A stretch of 64,000 nt of DNA from Procambarus clarkii (GCF_040958095.1 NC_091208.1:5363061-5427060); one strand, 5' to 3'; shown: positions 11,431 to 25,243, numbered from the stretch's first letter. The notes: a model not told the origin generated them from the letters alone. A program made the numbers and translations.

Positions 11431-12956
11431 TCATAAGAGCAAAACCAATTTATTCTCATCATCCGAACCGACCTTACCATGGGAAAAAAGACCCCATGGG
11501 AAAAAAAGACCCAGGAAGTGTACCACTTTCTGCACAATAGCCACCGAACCCACCGTAGCCACAACAACAGTCGTATCATCAGTATATCCACACACCTTCA
11601 GGCCAAACCTGCTGGGCAGCCTCGGGAGAGCGATGGAACCATAGGCCTGCAAACACGAAATAACGGTTCCTAAAAACGAATATACAAGAGCATCAACATG
11701 GAGCAGCCCTGCCAAAACAAGTGCCCAATGGCAAACGAAGCGTTAAGCAAACTATTCACACACACACTATCCATCAACGACCTCACAGCACCCCAAAAAT
11801 CTGTTCACTAGAAACAAGGAAGCCCACCACCGATTGTAGCCGATTCGCCAATAACTTTTAAATGATTTTATAATACTGATTGAGGATAGTAATAGGACGC
11901 CAATTGGTAAAAAACCGCAAAGTGCAAGGCTTAGGTAAGAGCTTCACAATACCAAGAGCCTGAGACTCAGCCAACGGCATGTGCTCAAAACAATACCAAA
12001 CCATCTCCAGGAAATCGGACCCAATATCCCAACAGGAAAAATAAAATTCCGCCGGCAGCCCATCAGACCCCGGCACCTTACCATTCCATAATGAACGAAC
12101 AACATCCCAAACCTCTGCACGACCACCCTCACTTACCAGTGAGGTAGTCCGTCGACGACAACCCTGTAGAACAATGAATGAGAAAGAAAAATTCCAAACC
12201 CCGATCCCCTTCCACCCTCCTATAAAAATCCTCAAGCTCCTGCCGAATATAGGAAAGCACCACATCTGTATTCGACAATATAAAACCTTCAGGCATATGG
12301 AGATCAGACAACAACACCGACTCACGATCCTCTTTCTCCTTCAGAAGCAAAACCTGCGAAAGACTATCATCATACAACCACTCCTCAACCCCAGCCTTGA
12401 TCCTCCCCCCCATCTCGTCCCTCAACCTGGGAATCTGCTCTTTACACAGCAAACTCTTTGCAAATCTATCAAACCCAGTGTTCAAAAACCAATACAAATG
12501 AGTCAACCTAGCCTGCAACACATTTAACAACCCAAACCATTCAGCCGACTTCCGTTTCTCAATAGAAAGCAAAAGCCGCTGACAATCGCCCTTGTCTCCC
12601 TCCTTGTCTAAGAGACAAGGAAAACTCAGTTTACTTTCAACCATTAAAGCCCACCGAACCCGCACCTGTTCATGAACATCGGGACAATGCAGCAAATTAC
12701 AATTGAGCTTCCACCAACCCCTTCCAACCCTCACCGGGCTCTGAACACCATCCTTCGCAACCACCATACAGTTGTCCGAGAAGGCAACCAGAACCGTAAG
12801 AAAGTCAAAAGCCCTCTCCAACCTTTTGACATCAAACCTATTGATCTGTGAACACAAACTGCAAGAGACAAAAGTAAACTTCATAGAATTTCCATGGACA
12901 ATAGCCGCATCCCGAAACCCACAACACCGCAGAGTTTCCACCAAATCAGGGAACAC
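11431..12956 (-). pseudogene. LINE ORF2 connector and reverse transcriptase core remnant
   Basis: Frame 12956-12129 (275 codons) covers the region between endonuclease and RT. Frame 12325-11858 carries the RT N-terminal motifs (NGKVPGSDGLPAEFY, then TNWRPITILNQYYKII). Frame 11715-11431 carries the catalytic box GYTDDTTVVV, with a duplicated stretch (the GGGAAAAAAGACCC motif twice, 11481-11513) disrupting the sequence just after it. Sequence between these blocks is deleted or scrambled. Confidence 0.75.
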
Positions 12957-13195
12957 ATTGGAAGACGAAAGACCACTACAGACTCTCGCCGACGTTACAC
13001 AGTTGAAATTATCCCCCCCCCCTCCTCCTTTGGCTCACATCCCGGACATTATGATCTTGGATGAAAGCCACGTCGACCCTGTGACGAGGAAGCATCAAAT
13101 CCAGACCCAACTGAATCGCCAAGGAACGAAGCCCATTCACATTCTAGGAGGCACATGTAAGATTAGGAACCATCGAGAAAGGGAGAGGGAAAACA
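12957..13195 (-). pseudogene. LINE AP-endonuclease N-terminus remnant
   Basis: Minus-strand translation gives LTCAS, a stop, then NVNGLRSLAIQLG, LMLPRHRVDVAFIQDHNV. This matches the start of AP-type endonucleases (N-x-N-G, then VAFIQE/D). The centre of the domain is missing, because the next recognisable frame (12956) already lies further on. A run of ten C at 13013-13022 interrupts it. Confidence 0.55.
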
Positions 13196-13327
13196 CACCT
13201 ACCTAACCATCGGCCATCTACTGCCCAGATCAAGGTGGAATACCTACCTGGGGGGTATTCAACAAAACCCTGACCATCAGGGGGACCCTGGTAAAGGGAA
13301 ATACCCCATAAGTGGGGCGAGAGTTCT

Positions 13328-14211
13328 TTAACACCAGTCGCAAATCACCACCAGTGCAACAACCGACAACGGGCTAAACGACACCCTACTGCTGCCCACC
13401 CGCACTGGAGGGTCCACAAGCCTGGTCCGTAGAGGGACCATCCTCACACCCACCCAGCTCTGAGACAGCCAAGCATCCACCGCACACAGCTTACCATTCC
13501 TCAATCTCCTCAACAGGTTCCTCACAGCCATGGAACCGCAACCTGACAATTTTCTGCTGACGTTCAGGTAGTAGAGCAGCCAAATGAGACATATCCTGCA
13601 TGCGTTAAGGAGGACGCACACCCTCTATAGAAGGGGGCAACTGGCGGCACCACCCGAGAAGAAGGAGGAACACCGACCCCAACAGGCACATCAGGCGGAG
13701 CTTCCTCACCATTCTTGCAAACCGAAGCTGAGTGTGAATTTCCAGGGGAAGCCTCCGCCACCTCCTTGTCAATCGGTACGGGAACCCTGTAACTTCCACT
13801 GGAACAATCTGCTGAGCACACTTCTCGTCAGGCGCGTCCTCAACCAAACTTACTAGCGTACTGGCGACCCCTAGAGCCTCAGGGCACGCCACCTCTTCGT
13901 GCTTGTACCCGGGGCACGTAGGATCTGGACACGTAGCGCCTGCAGCCAGAACACCACCACCCTGTACCCCTACGGGAACCTTAGGAGCCTCCAATGGAGG
14001 AAAATCAGATTCCATTTTTTTCACCAGGTCCGCTGCCCCCCACCAAGCATGCAGCAGTCAGGTGACCAGGTAAACTACATCTAAAGCCCGTTCGGGGCTG
14101 TTCAGAGTACAGACAGTGGAGGTTATACCCTATCAGTGAGACAGAAGATGGTACACCCTGGACAAGGGACATCTGTAAAGTATGTGTTCGAGTAAGCAAC
14201 CCCCCTTGCAT
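13328..14211 (-). pseudogene. LINE ORF1 (zinc-knuckle nucleic-acid-binding protein) remnant
   Basis: At 14211-14005 the frame contains GFRCSLPGHLTAAC, a CCHC knuckle in which the first cysteine is replaced by glycine (GGC codon). A second frame, 14024-13605, continues with a Cys-rich stretch and a proline-rich tail, and a third (13621-13328) follows. ORF1 proteins of Tx1/L1 elements bind the element RNA. Several frame changes make it non-functional. Confidence 0.55.
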
Positions 14212-14859
14212 GGCCAGAAGAGATCTTGTTTCAACAAACTCTCAGAACTTTCCAATAATGCTCAAAGAGCTTCAAAATAATCCCATCAGGCATTTGAAAT
14301 GGAGCATCTTACAGCACCATATATGTCGTCGTGACAATAGGATTAACAATCTTTATGGTGCCCGCTCCACCAGCAACCCATCTCCAGAACAAATCCATTC
14401 CATCCAGCGATTGGTCCCAATGCTGTTCATTTAAAATAGGAATTTTCTCATATATAATTTAATATTATTTTACATAGCATTGTGCATATTTAGGTGTTGG
14501 TTAGGTCAGGTGTTTAGGTTCCGTTGGCGATTATTTGTATTTGAAGTACGTGGGTGAGCATTTACATTGTTGTGGTTCAAACAAAAGTTGTCAGCGAAGC
14601 ACTTAGTCCAGAAGTGTTTGGATGTCATCAGTTGTGAGTCGTGTGTAAACCATTTTTCATTCATAAACAGGGGGTTTGGTGGCTGAAAGGAATGGACATT
14701 GGCCTTTGTTCATGAGGACGAGCTGCCACCAGGCAGCGGGAAGGAACATCCCCCATAGCGATTGATAAAGTCCCGAAATGCACTGCCACTGGAACTTCAC
14801 CACTACACACTTGTCCTTAATAAGCTGCAGGCCAACCAGTTCTGCCATGTTGGCAGAAC
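14212..14859. other. Spacer, nothing recognised
   Basis: Mixed sequence between the LINE 5' side and the LTR-like repeat. Small frames only; no domain recognised. Confidence 0.4.
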
Positions 14860-16800
14860 CCTTTAGGAAGCCAATATGGCGCGGGCTCCTCCGTTTTGCC
14901 GCCAAAACTGTGTGATGTCAGTGGCACCAGATTGGTCACCAACAGCGATGTGGCACAGGGAGCCAATGAAAACCTCCCTTGGCAAGTATGACGTCACGAA
15001 GGCAGGGGGGTCCGGTCATAGCGCCACGGTGGTGCCATCAGTCTGACACGACACGTCAAGGTGGACGGATGTGTGAAGGTTGATCCTGTCAATCTGACAG
15101 TAATACGCCACTCCCGTGGATCTTACGCGTCACCCGTAGTCTGCACGTACGCTGAGAGGTCTTTCTTCATTCCATGTGTGGACCGAAGAGGGAATTGACG
15201 GCATATTGAGCATCAAGTGCTCCAAGGTCGGGTGCTGTGCAGGTGAAGTCTAGGCAGTATCGTCTGGGACGTCTGATAGCTTCACAGTGACGACGTAGCG
15301 GCTGGGCCAATCCACTGGGAAGCAGTGAAAGAAGACACTAATTGGGAATCAGTACGACTGTAGCCGAGACGTAGATAGGCAGCCGTAGTTGGGAGGAGAA
15401 GTTGACGACTCCAACCCTATAAGACGTGGTGGAGGAGGGGCACGGACCCGCGGAGGACAGAACACGGAGACGACGCGTTTATTTTGGGACGTTGATTGGG
15501 TTCCTGGAGGACACGACAGGGTGTGTGTGGGGGGGGCGTTCCCTACACGAGGCGGGAGCCTGGACCAGGAGCTTCAACTCAACTCTCACCGGAGGATAGG
15601 TGGAAGTAGGTGATTCTAGTTTCCCTCCCAATTTCCCCTTTAGTCAGCTATATTATTTAGCCAGAGTATTTTGTATGTCATGAGCAAGGCTCACCTATGT
15701 CACAGTAAGGCACAAGTGTTCAGAGTGGGGCTACATAGGGCACGCACGGTATCTATTATTATTATTGGTGTGTGCAGGCACCCGGAGTAATTGATGAATT
15801 TACTGTGTTGATAATGCCTTTCATGAGACTTTAATATGATCATTTAGTGAGAGAATATATATATATATATATATATATGTATAAATGTACCAGTATTTGG
15901 TGTTAGGCTATGTGCCCAGTAACTATATTATTACTATTATTGATGTCTATGATTTATCTATATATATATATATATATGTCTATGCTTGTGTATTGAATAA
16001 CCATTCATGTGTGCAGTGATCAATTGAATATTCGCCCACGAAAGGAATTACTGAGAAATCCAGTAATATATACTTGCATGCGTTATCATTAAATGAGGTG
16101 CAGTGTGTTATACCATGATAGTGAATTATTGTGTTCATTAATATAGAAATGTTTGATTGAGCTCAAGATCAGTGCAGCGAAGTATTTACGTTCTATTTTC
16201 GCAGATATTGTGTTGTTTGAACATTTAGTGATCCTTGAGAATTTAAAGAAACAGGCGTCTTTCGCCAACAAACAAGTGCAGTGAGAGATCACGCAGTGAG
16301 GGGGGAGTCGCCCAGCTGGTTTTGACATTGACGTGAGGGGGAGCATTGCCAGCTTGGCGAGTTCATGATTATATGTGGGAACGAGCGACTTACGCATGAA
16401 ATAACTGTTTACTTGTTGATATATGGATGTGATGTCTTGAGTTTTAAGTAAAACACAAAATACTTTGGCGTTTGTATCATCCCCTCAATATTTCTTGTGG
16501 CTATATAATACATGAAAGGCAATAGAGTGATAGAAATAAATACCTGCCTGATATCAGACCTATTCAGGGTGTTCTTGCCACTGTTATCACAATTCAACAA
16601 AACCACTGACGTGTTACTGGACACGGGAAACACCAGTTGATGACCTTGTGGTTAGTAGTAGAGCCTTCTGTCGGGCTGGGCACACAGCAGTTAAGAGAAC
16701 AAGCTGTGTTCTCACTCATTCTCGATCAGAGGCCGGTTGGGATTGACTGGGATACTCTCCTGGCGTACAGTGGCGCCGCGAGGATAGAGTGAAGACCCGC
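14860..16800 (+). mobile_element. LTR-like repeat, copy 1 (direct)
   Basis: Clearly homologous to the reverse complement of 22375-24125. Matched landmarks include GTCAGTGGCACCAGATTGG near the start, a GACCAGGAGCTTCAA block, TTACTGGACACGG...AACACCAGTTG, a GTAGAGCC-TCTGTCGGG block, and ACTCTCCTGGCGTACAG at the end. After GTACA comes GTGGCGCCGCGAGGAT, which resembles an LTR end plus tRNA primer-binding site. I infer a long (about 1.9 kb) LTR with the first bases of the internal region and no coding body. TA microsatellites lie inside (15859-15881, 15958-15978). Confidence 0.6.
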
Positions 16801-17373
16801 AGGGCTATGGTGAGTGACCTTGTGTATACTGTTACTCGCCCCTCTTATGGTGAACCCCGACAATATATATCCAGCAATCAACAGCCAATTAATGCACAAC
16901 TATATTCTACCCACCTCAAGACTCCGCTCCAATATAGAAGCATCAAGAAATATGGATCAATAGGCTTTCTACAATCACTTCCATTTCAATACCCATTGTT
17001 TCGTGTTTTGTCTTGTGTTGATGAAATTAATACCCTATTAATGCCACCTCTTGTTCTGTCGTGTGTTGATGAAATTAATACCCTATTAATGCCACCTCAC
17101 CCCATTCACCTCACTCAAATGTAGATATAAACAAAATCGGAGATGTTTAAGTTCTATTCAGTTGTGTATTTGTAAACTAAAGTCTTTCAAAATGTAATAA
17201 GTTTTACGAAACACGCTCGTGTCGCGTCAGACTAGAAATAAAAATGAATTTTGGAGAATTGATTTTTTAATTACCTCCAACAGTGAAAAGAAATGTACGA
17301 AAGATTGAGAAAATTCGTGTTAGAATTATTAATCTTACTTTCTCGGTCATATATAATAATATATATATATATA
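16801..17373. other. Spacer with a 51-bp direct duplication
   Basis: Two adjacent copies of a stretch around TGTTGATGAAATTAATACCC (17003-17100). A TA microsatellite (17352-17377) leads directly into the 287-bp satellite. No gene recognised. Confidence 0.6.
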
Positions 17374-20300
17374 TATACAACTTTAGAACACTTTCCCACC
17401 AGGAGACTCGAACCCTAGCCAGCACAGAAGCCTTCCAGCAACTGGCATAACAGGTACGCCTTAACCCTCTGCACCACCGCTCAGACCCTTAAAAGAGATG
17501 GTAATTTCGGAGTATTTAAATCCCCCAAAGATCAACACCTCCCAAGAGCACCAGAGCAAGTGAGGGGTCATTTAGACGTTAATTTCATCAAGTCCCTGTT
17601 AATATGGGAAGACACAGTGTCTCTGCTTAAGGCACAACTCTCCTAAACACGAGAGTTAAGTATACAACTTTAGAACACTTTCCCACCAGGAGACTCGAAC
17701 CCTAGCCAGCACAGAAGCCTTCCAGCAACTGGCATAACAGGTACGCCTTAACCCTCTGCACCACCGCTCAGACCCTTAAAAGAGATGGTAATTTCGGAGT
17801 ATTTAAATCCCCCAAAGATCAACACCTCCCAAGAGCACCAGAGCAAGTGAGGGGTCATTTAGACGTTAATTTCATCAAGTCCCTGTTAATATGGGAAGAC
17901 ACAGTGTCTCTGCTTAAGGCACAACTCTCCTAAACACGAGAGTTAAGTATACAACTTTAGAACACTTTCCCACCAGGAGACTCGAACCCTAGCCAGCACA
18001 GAAGCCTTCCAGCAACTGGCATAACAGGTACGCCTTAACCCTCTGCACCACCGCTCAGACCCTTAAAAGAGATGGTAATTTCGGAGTATTTAAATCCCCC
18101 AAAGATCAACACCTCCCAAGAGCACCAGAGCAAGTGAGGGGTCATTTAGACGTTAATTTCATCAAGTCCCTGTTAATATGGGAAGACACAGTGTCTCTGC
18201 TTAAGGCACAACTCTCCTAAACACGAGAGTTAAGTATACAACTTTAGAACACTTTCCCACCAGGAGACTCGAACCCTAGCCAGCACAGAAGCCTTCCAGC
18301 AACTGGCATAACAGGTACGCCTTAACCCTCTGCACCACCGCTCAGACCCTTAAAAGAGATGGTAATTTCGGAGTATTTAAATCCCCCAAAGATCAACACC
18401 TCCCAAGAGCACCAGAGCAAGTGAGGGGTCATTTAGACGTTAATTTCATCAAGTCCCTGTTAATATGGGAAGACACAGTGTCTCTGCTTAAGGCACAACT
18501 CTCCTAAACACGAGAGTTAAGTATACAACTTTAGAACACTTTCCCACCAGGAGACTCGAACCCTAGCCAGCACAGAAGCCTTCCAGCAACTGGCATAACA
18601 GGTACGCCTTAACCCTCTGCACCACCGCTCAGACCCTTAAAAGAGATGGTAATTTCGGAGTATTTAAATCCCCCAAAGATCAACACCTCCCAAGAGCACC
18701 AGAGCAAGTGAGGGGTCATTTAGACGTTAATTTCATCAAGTCCCTGTTAATATGGGAAGACACAGTGTCTCTGCTTAAGGCACAACTCTCCTAAACACGA
18801 GAGTTAAGTATACAACTTTAGAACACTTTCCCACCAGGAGACTCGAACCCTAGCCAGCACAGAAGCCTTCCAGCAACTGGCATAACAGGTACGCCTTAAC
18901 CCTCTGCACCACCGCTCAGACCCTTAAAAGAGATGGTAATTTCGGAGTATTTAAATCCCCCAAAGATCAACACCTCCCAAGAGCACCAGAGCAAGTGAGG
19001 GGTCATTTAGACGTTAATTTCATCAAGTCCCTGTTAATATGGGAAGACACAGTGTCTCTGCTTAAGGCACAACTCTCCTAAACACGAGAGTTAAGTATAC
19101 AACTTTAGAACACTTTCCCACCAGGAGACTCGAACCCTAGCCAGCACAGAAGCCTTCCAGCAACTGGCATAACAGGTACGCCTTAACCCTCTGCACCACC
19201 GCTCAGACCCTTAAAAGAGATGGTAATTTCGGAGTATTTAAATCCCCCAAAGATCAACACCTCCCAAGAGCACCAGAGCAAGTGAGGGGTCATTTAGACG
19301 TTAATTTCATCAAGTCCCTGTTAATATGGGAAGACACAGTGTCTCTGCTTAAGGCACAACTCTCCTAAACACGAGAGTTAAGTATACAACTTTAGAACAC
19401 TTTCCCACCAGGAGACTCGAACCCTAGCCAGCACAGAAGCCTTCCAGCAACTGGCATAACAGGTACGCCTTAACCCTCTGCACCACCGCTCAGACCCTTA
19501 AAAGAGATGGTAATTTCGGAGTATTTAAATCCCCCAAAGATCAACACCTCCCAAGAGCACCAGAGCAAGTGAGGGGTCATTTAGACGTTAATTTCATCAA
19601 GTCCCTGTTAATATGGGAAGACACAGTGTCTCTGCTTAAGGCACAACTCTCCTAAACACGAGAGTTAAGTATACAACTTTAGAACACTTTCCCACCAGGA
19701 GACTCGAACCCTAGCCAGCACAGAAGCCTTCCAACAACTGGCATAACAGGTACGCCTTAACCCTCTGCACCACCGCTCAGACCCTTAAAAGAGATGGTAA
19801 TTTCGGAGTATTTAAATCCCCCAAAGATCAACACCTCCCAAGAGCACCAGAGCAAGTGAGGGGTCATTTAGACGTTAATTTCATCAAGTCCCTGTTAATA
19901 TGGGAAGACACAGTGTCTCTGCTTAAGGCACAACTCTCCTAAACACGAGAGTTAAGTATACAACTTTAGAACACTTTCCCACCAGGAGACTCGAACCCTA
20001 GCCAGCACAGAAGCCTTCCAGCAACTGGCATAACATGTACGCCTTAACCCTCTGCACCACCGCTCAGACCCTTAAAAGAGATGGTAATTTCGGAGTATTT
20101 AAATCCCCCAAAGATCAACACCTCCCAAGAGCACCAGAGCAAGTGAGGGGTCATTTAGACGTTAATTTCATCAAGTCCCTGTTAATATGGGAAGACACAG
20201 TGTCTCTGCTTAAGGCACAACTCTCCTAAACACGAGAGTTAAGTATACAACTTTAGAACACTTTCCCACCAGGAGACTCGAACCCTAGCCAGCACAGAAG

Positions 20301-20817
20301 CCTTCCAGCAACTGGCATAACAGGTACGCCTTAACCCTCTGCACCACCGCTCAGACCCTTAAAAGAGATGGTAATTTCGGAGTATTTAAATCCCCCAAAG
20401 ATCAACACCTCCCAAGAGCACCAGAGCAAGTGAGGGGTCATTTAGACGTTAATTTCATCAAGTCCCTGTTAATATGGGAAGACACAGTGTCTCTGCTTAA
20501 GGCACAACTCTCCTAAACACGAGAGTTAAGTATACAACTTTAGAACACTTTCCCACCAGGAGACTCGAACCCTAGCCAGCACAGAAGCCTTCCAGCAACT
20601 GGCATAACAGGTACGCCTTAACCCTCTGCACCACCGCTCAGACCCTTAAAAGAGATGGTAATTTCGGAGTATTTAAATCCCCCAAAGATCAACACCTCCC
20701 AAGAGCACCAGAGCAAGTGAGGGGTCATTTAGACGTTAATTTCATCAAGTCCCTGTTAATATGGGAAGACACAGTGTCTCTGCTTAAGGCACAACTCTCC
20801 TAAACACGAGAGTTAAG
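17374..20817. repeat. 287-bp satellite, 12 direct monomers
   Basis: Monomer starts are spaced exactly 287 bp apart (17374, 17661, 17948, 18235 ...); 12 x 287 fills the interval exactly. Monomers are almost identical; I noticed only isolated changes (A for G near 19733, T for G near 20036). Each carries, on the minus strand, a tRNA-like Pol III promoter: A-box TGGTGCAGAGGG, then TTAAGGCG, and B-box GGTTCGAGTCTCC, most like a tRNA-Leu head. The monomer therefore looks SINE-derived. Confidence 0.97.
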
Positions 20818-21621
20818 TCCCATATTAACAGGGACTTGATGAAATTAACGTCTAAATGACCCCTCACTTGCTCTGGTGCTCTTGGGAGGTGTTGATCTTT
20901 GGGGGATTTAAATACTCCGAAATTACCATCTCTTTTAAGGGTCTGAGCGGTGGTGCAGAGGGTTAAGGCGTACCTGTTATGCCAGTTGCTGGAAGGCTTC
21001 TGTGCTGGCTAGGGTTCGAGTCTCCTGGTGGGAAAGTGTTCTAAAGTTGTATACTTAACTCTCGTGTTTAGGAGAGTTGTGCCTTAAGCAGAGACACTGT
21101 GTCTTCCCATATTAACAGGGACTTGATGAAATTAACGTCTAAATGACCCCTCACTTGCTCTGGTGCTCTTGGGAGGTGTTGATCTTTGGGGGATTTAAAT
21201 ACTCCGAAATTACCATCTCTTTTAAGGGTCTGAGCGGTGGTGCAGAGGGTTAAGGCGTACCTGTTATGCCAGTTGCTGGAAGGCTTCTGTGCTGGCTAGG
21301 GTTCGAGTCTCCTGGTGGGAAAGTGTTCTAAAGTTGTATACTTAACTCTCGTGTTTAGGAGAGTTGTGCCTTAAGCAGAGACACTGTGTCTTCCCATATT
21401 AACAGGGACTTGATGAAATTAACGTCTAAATGACCCCTCACTTGCTCTGGTGCTCTTGGGAGGTGTTGATCTTTGGGGGATTTAAATACTCCGAAATTAC
21501 CATCTCTTTTAAGGGTCTGAGCGGTGGTGCAGAGGGTTAAGGCGTACCTGTTATGCCAGTTGCTGGAAGGCTTCTGTGCTGGCTAGGGTTCGAGTCTCCT
21601 GGTGGGAAAGTGTTCTAAAGT

Positions 21622-21627
<6 letters not shown>
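20818..21627. repeat. 287-bp satellite, 2.8 inverted monomers
   Basis: The same monomer on the opposite strand: a 236-bp partial copy (20818-21053) followed by two full 287-bp copies, ending in a TA array. The switch leaves a 51-nt unpaired spacer (20767-20817), so the block forms an inverted repeat with 810-bp arms against the preceding direct array. Confidence 0.97.

Positions 21628-21682
<55 letters not shown>
21623..21682. repeat. TA microsatellite
   Basis: Uninterrupted TA dinucleotides between the satellite and the foldback element. Confidence 0.95.
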
Positions 21683-22280
<598 letters not shown>

Positions 22281-22374
22281 AGGGCGTCTCTCTCTCTCTC
22301 TAGCCAGTCACCACCAAGTATTAGTAGTGATAAACGTTACTTACTGTAGCACCCACGGGTCTGCATTCGATCCT

Positions 22375-24125
22375 CACGGTGTCACTGTTCACCAGGAGAG
22401 TCTCTCAGTCTGTCTCCGGCTGGCCTCGTAGCCTAAAGACGAGTAAAAACACGATCACTTCACTTGATCATGTGCCTGTCCCGACAGAGGGCTCTACCGC
22501 TCACTGTAGGTCGCCAACTGGTGTTTACCATGTCCAGTAACACCTCAGTGGAATAGTAGTAATATAGTAGTGGCCCCAGGGAATACTAATAAATTTGGTA
22601 ACAAGTAAGTATATGTTTAAATCACTCACTCTTAGATAGTCTCAATAGCAACAAGGTAATGGAGGGTTGACACAAACACGGCGGTGGTTTTGTAATTTAC
22701 TTAAAAGATCAAAGCATCATAACTCTGCATCAACAACATGGCAAAGGAATAAATGAGCAGCCTTCTCTCCGCCTCTTCACAATTCTGGAACACTCCGGGA
22801 ATGGCTACACTCCCAGTTGACGTGCGTTCGCACGCTCCACATGCAGTGTTATCGCGAGTTTGACAACTCGTGAGATGCCACGCCCACTCACACTCCTCAC
22901 TTCCTCACTATACTCACACTATTGGCGTGAGGCGCCTATTATTCCCTCGTATTCACAGTATATCACAACACTGGCATAATCATAGTTAACCACTACACAT
23001 ATGAAAATATTATTTAATAACTCCAGTATATATAGTTCACTTTAACAATATTTATAATAACGAGGTAACTCTAGGCACACAGCCTTACACTACTAAATTG
23101 TATATTTATATATATAACCTCTGGCATGAACTTATAATATAAATGACATGTAAATATAAATGTCCCTGTCACAGTAATCTCTTCATCAAACCACAGGTGC
23201 AATCACACACCATAAATATATATATATATATATATATATCTCATGAGAGCTCTATAGCATCTCCCTTCACAACTGTGTCTTACTAGAAACATAGACATTG
23301 GTGAGCCCTGCCCACGACATAGAAGATAGTCTGGCTAATCGCTCACTAAAGGGGAATGGGACGGAAAACTGAATTACCTACTTCCACCATAAATGATGTG
23401 GACTCGTCCTCTGTTGAGGGTTGAATTGAAGCTCCTGGTCCCGGCTCACGACTAGCTGTAGGAAACACCCCCACACACACTGATGCTCTTCCCAGGACCT
23501 CAACCAACACCCAAAAAGCACGTCTTCTCCATACTGCTTCTCTCTGCAGGCTCCGTGCTCCTCCACAACCTCTTGAAGGGTTGGAGTCGGTCTCCTGGCC
23601 GTCGCCTCCTCCTCACAACTACGTCTGCAGTCCATACTCCCGGCTGTAGTCGTTCATATTCCCAGCTAGTTTGTTCTTCTCCTTCCTCACGGTGAATTGG
23701 CCCAGCCACTACGTCATCACCCGACTGGTGAAACTGTACAGTCGTCTCCGACGTCACTGCCCAGGCTTCACTCTTGCTAAGCATCTGTCACTGGAGCACT
23801 TGTTGCTCGTTTCCCGTCAATTCCTTCTTCTGTCCGCCTCACGGAGACCACTGGTGATGCATATATTCACCGGAGAGGGGCGAATACTGTCAGACTGACA
23901 GGACCCCCTTATCGCACTTCCGCCCTTGACGACGTGTCGTATCTAACTCCTGGCGCCATGGGTCGCATGGCCCGGACCTACCTCCACTCGTGACATCACA
24001 CTTGCCAGGGGCGTTTTTCACTGGCTCCCTGTACCTCGTCACCGTTCTTGGCCAATCTGGTGCCACTGACGTCATAACATTTTGGCGCGAAAACGTAGGA
24101 GTCGGCGCCATCTTGGCGTCCAAAA
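22375..24125 (-). mobile_element. LTR-like repeat, copy 2 (inverted)
   Basis: The reverse complement is collinear with 14860-16800 over nearly the whole length, at moderate identity with indels. It likewise ends, on the minus strand, in CTCTCCTGGTGAACA followed by a primer-binding-site-like stretch (GTGACACCGTGAGGAT). No gag or pol follows; a TA array takes its place. Probably a solo LTR plus leader of a retrotransposon family. Confidence 0.6.
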
Positions 24126-24317
24126 GGGCCTAAGCCACTGGTTAAAACACCCTTCTTTAGTTAATTTCTCTCCAATGCGAGAACACCTCATGCCCCCACA
24201 TATGTCAAATTGTTCTCTGGAAGGCAGAGAACGTTCGGGTAAAGTAGATATGACTCTTACAGCTGGCGTGGGAGAAATATAAATATAACATTAATCTACT
24301 CTTCCATCCTCTTTTGT

Positions 24318-24448
24318 CCAGTTGTGATGGTCGAGTGGTTATGGGATCCTGTACATCAGTTGCAGTGCTTCTGGCATTATGGGTTCGAGTCACTTCTGGG
24401 GTGTGAGTTTTCAGTTGCATATATGCCTGGAGACCGTTCAGGCTTGTT

Positions 24449-24452
<4 letters not shown>
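24318..24452 (+). mobile_element. tRNA-derived SINE fragment
   Basis: Pol III-like A-box TGGTCGAGTGGT (24328-24339) and B-box GGGTTCGAGTCAC (24381-24393), followed by about 60 bp of tail and a TA array. The head resembles tRNA-Leu. No poly(A). Confidence 0.7.
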
Positions 24453-24515
<63 letters not shown>

Positions 24516-24521
24516 ATATAT

Positions 24522-25243
24522 TGTGATGGTAAAGTGTTGGAGTGTTGATGTTCGGCTGTCCTCCAATGGCAGGTGGCAATGCCTTGTCACATTTACAGAA
24601 AAAAAAAGAGACTTCTTGCCTGTCTGTCTGTGGTAAGGTAATGGGAAGACACAAAACACAAAGTATAAACAATGAAATTTTAATTACTCTAGAAAACAAG
24701 ATATGAACAAAGACAATCCCTTGGCTTACGTAAAATTCAAAACAAGTCAACAAACAAAACAACATGAATAATTAATAAATGTCAAATTTACTCTAAAATA
24801 AAATGGAGTGCAAGACAATAATGATAACAATCAGGTGCCGAGAATACTGGCTAAAGCTGCCACCTCCCTTAGTACACGACAGCCAGAGCTTAGTCTACCA
24901 GAGAGAGATGTCAACTCCTAAGAGCACAGAGATATTCTGAGGAGTACGGTGTGTGCTGGCCCAGACGTCGACTCAGGTAGGGGGGCGTGAGTGCAGGTGC
25001 AGGTGCGGTCGGCAACACACCAGCCAATCAGGAGCAGGCAGGCAGAGAATGGGTAGTTTGCTTGTTGACGACGGGCGGAGGAGCCGGCGTGTCGGGTGGT
25101 GCAAGGTACGCTTTGCTTCCTGGGCAAAACGTTTGGCGATACTGGTGGACGTATCTTCAATATAGTATCTTGTACTGGTAACATGACGTGAATGATATTG
25201 GGAAGAGCAGGCTCAATCTCTCTTGAAAGAGATTATCGTCACA
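24522..25243 (-). repeat. 3' LTR of the gypsy-type element
   Basis: 722 bp. Read on the minus strand it begins TGTGACGATAATC and ends CTTTACCATCACA, i.e. TG...CA. It matches 30796-31514 throughout. Confidence 0.93.

Larger units (their letters stand above)
10227..14211 (-). mobile_element. L1/Tx1-type LINE, heavily decayed
   Basis: A series of minus-strand fragments in the right order for one LINE: a zinc-knuckle ORF1 piece (14211-13328), the start of an AP-endonuclease (about 13190-12957), a connector, RT pieces and C-terminal pieces down to 10227. All are separated by frameshifts or stops. RT phrases such as NGKVPGSDGLPAEFY and the KLLPKP ... NWRPITILNQYYKII block resemble Tx1/L1-clade reverse transcriptases. 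Confidence 0.75.

Noticed and set aside
20035..20229. 64-codon ORF in one satellite monomer
   Set aside because: It exists only because one monomer has a G-to-T change creating ATG; other monomers are identical without it.
17374..21627. True tRNA gene cluster
   Set aside because: A- and B-box motifs are present, but the sequence between and around them does not give a convincing acceptor stem or full cloverleaf by eye; SINE-derived satellite is the better reading.
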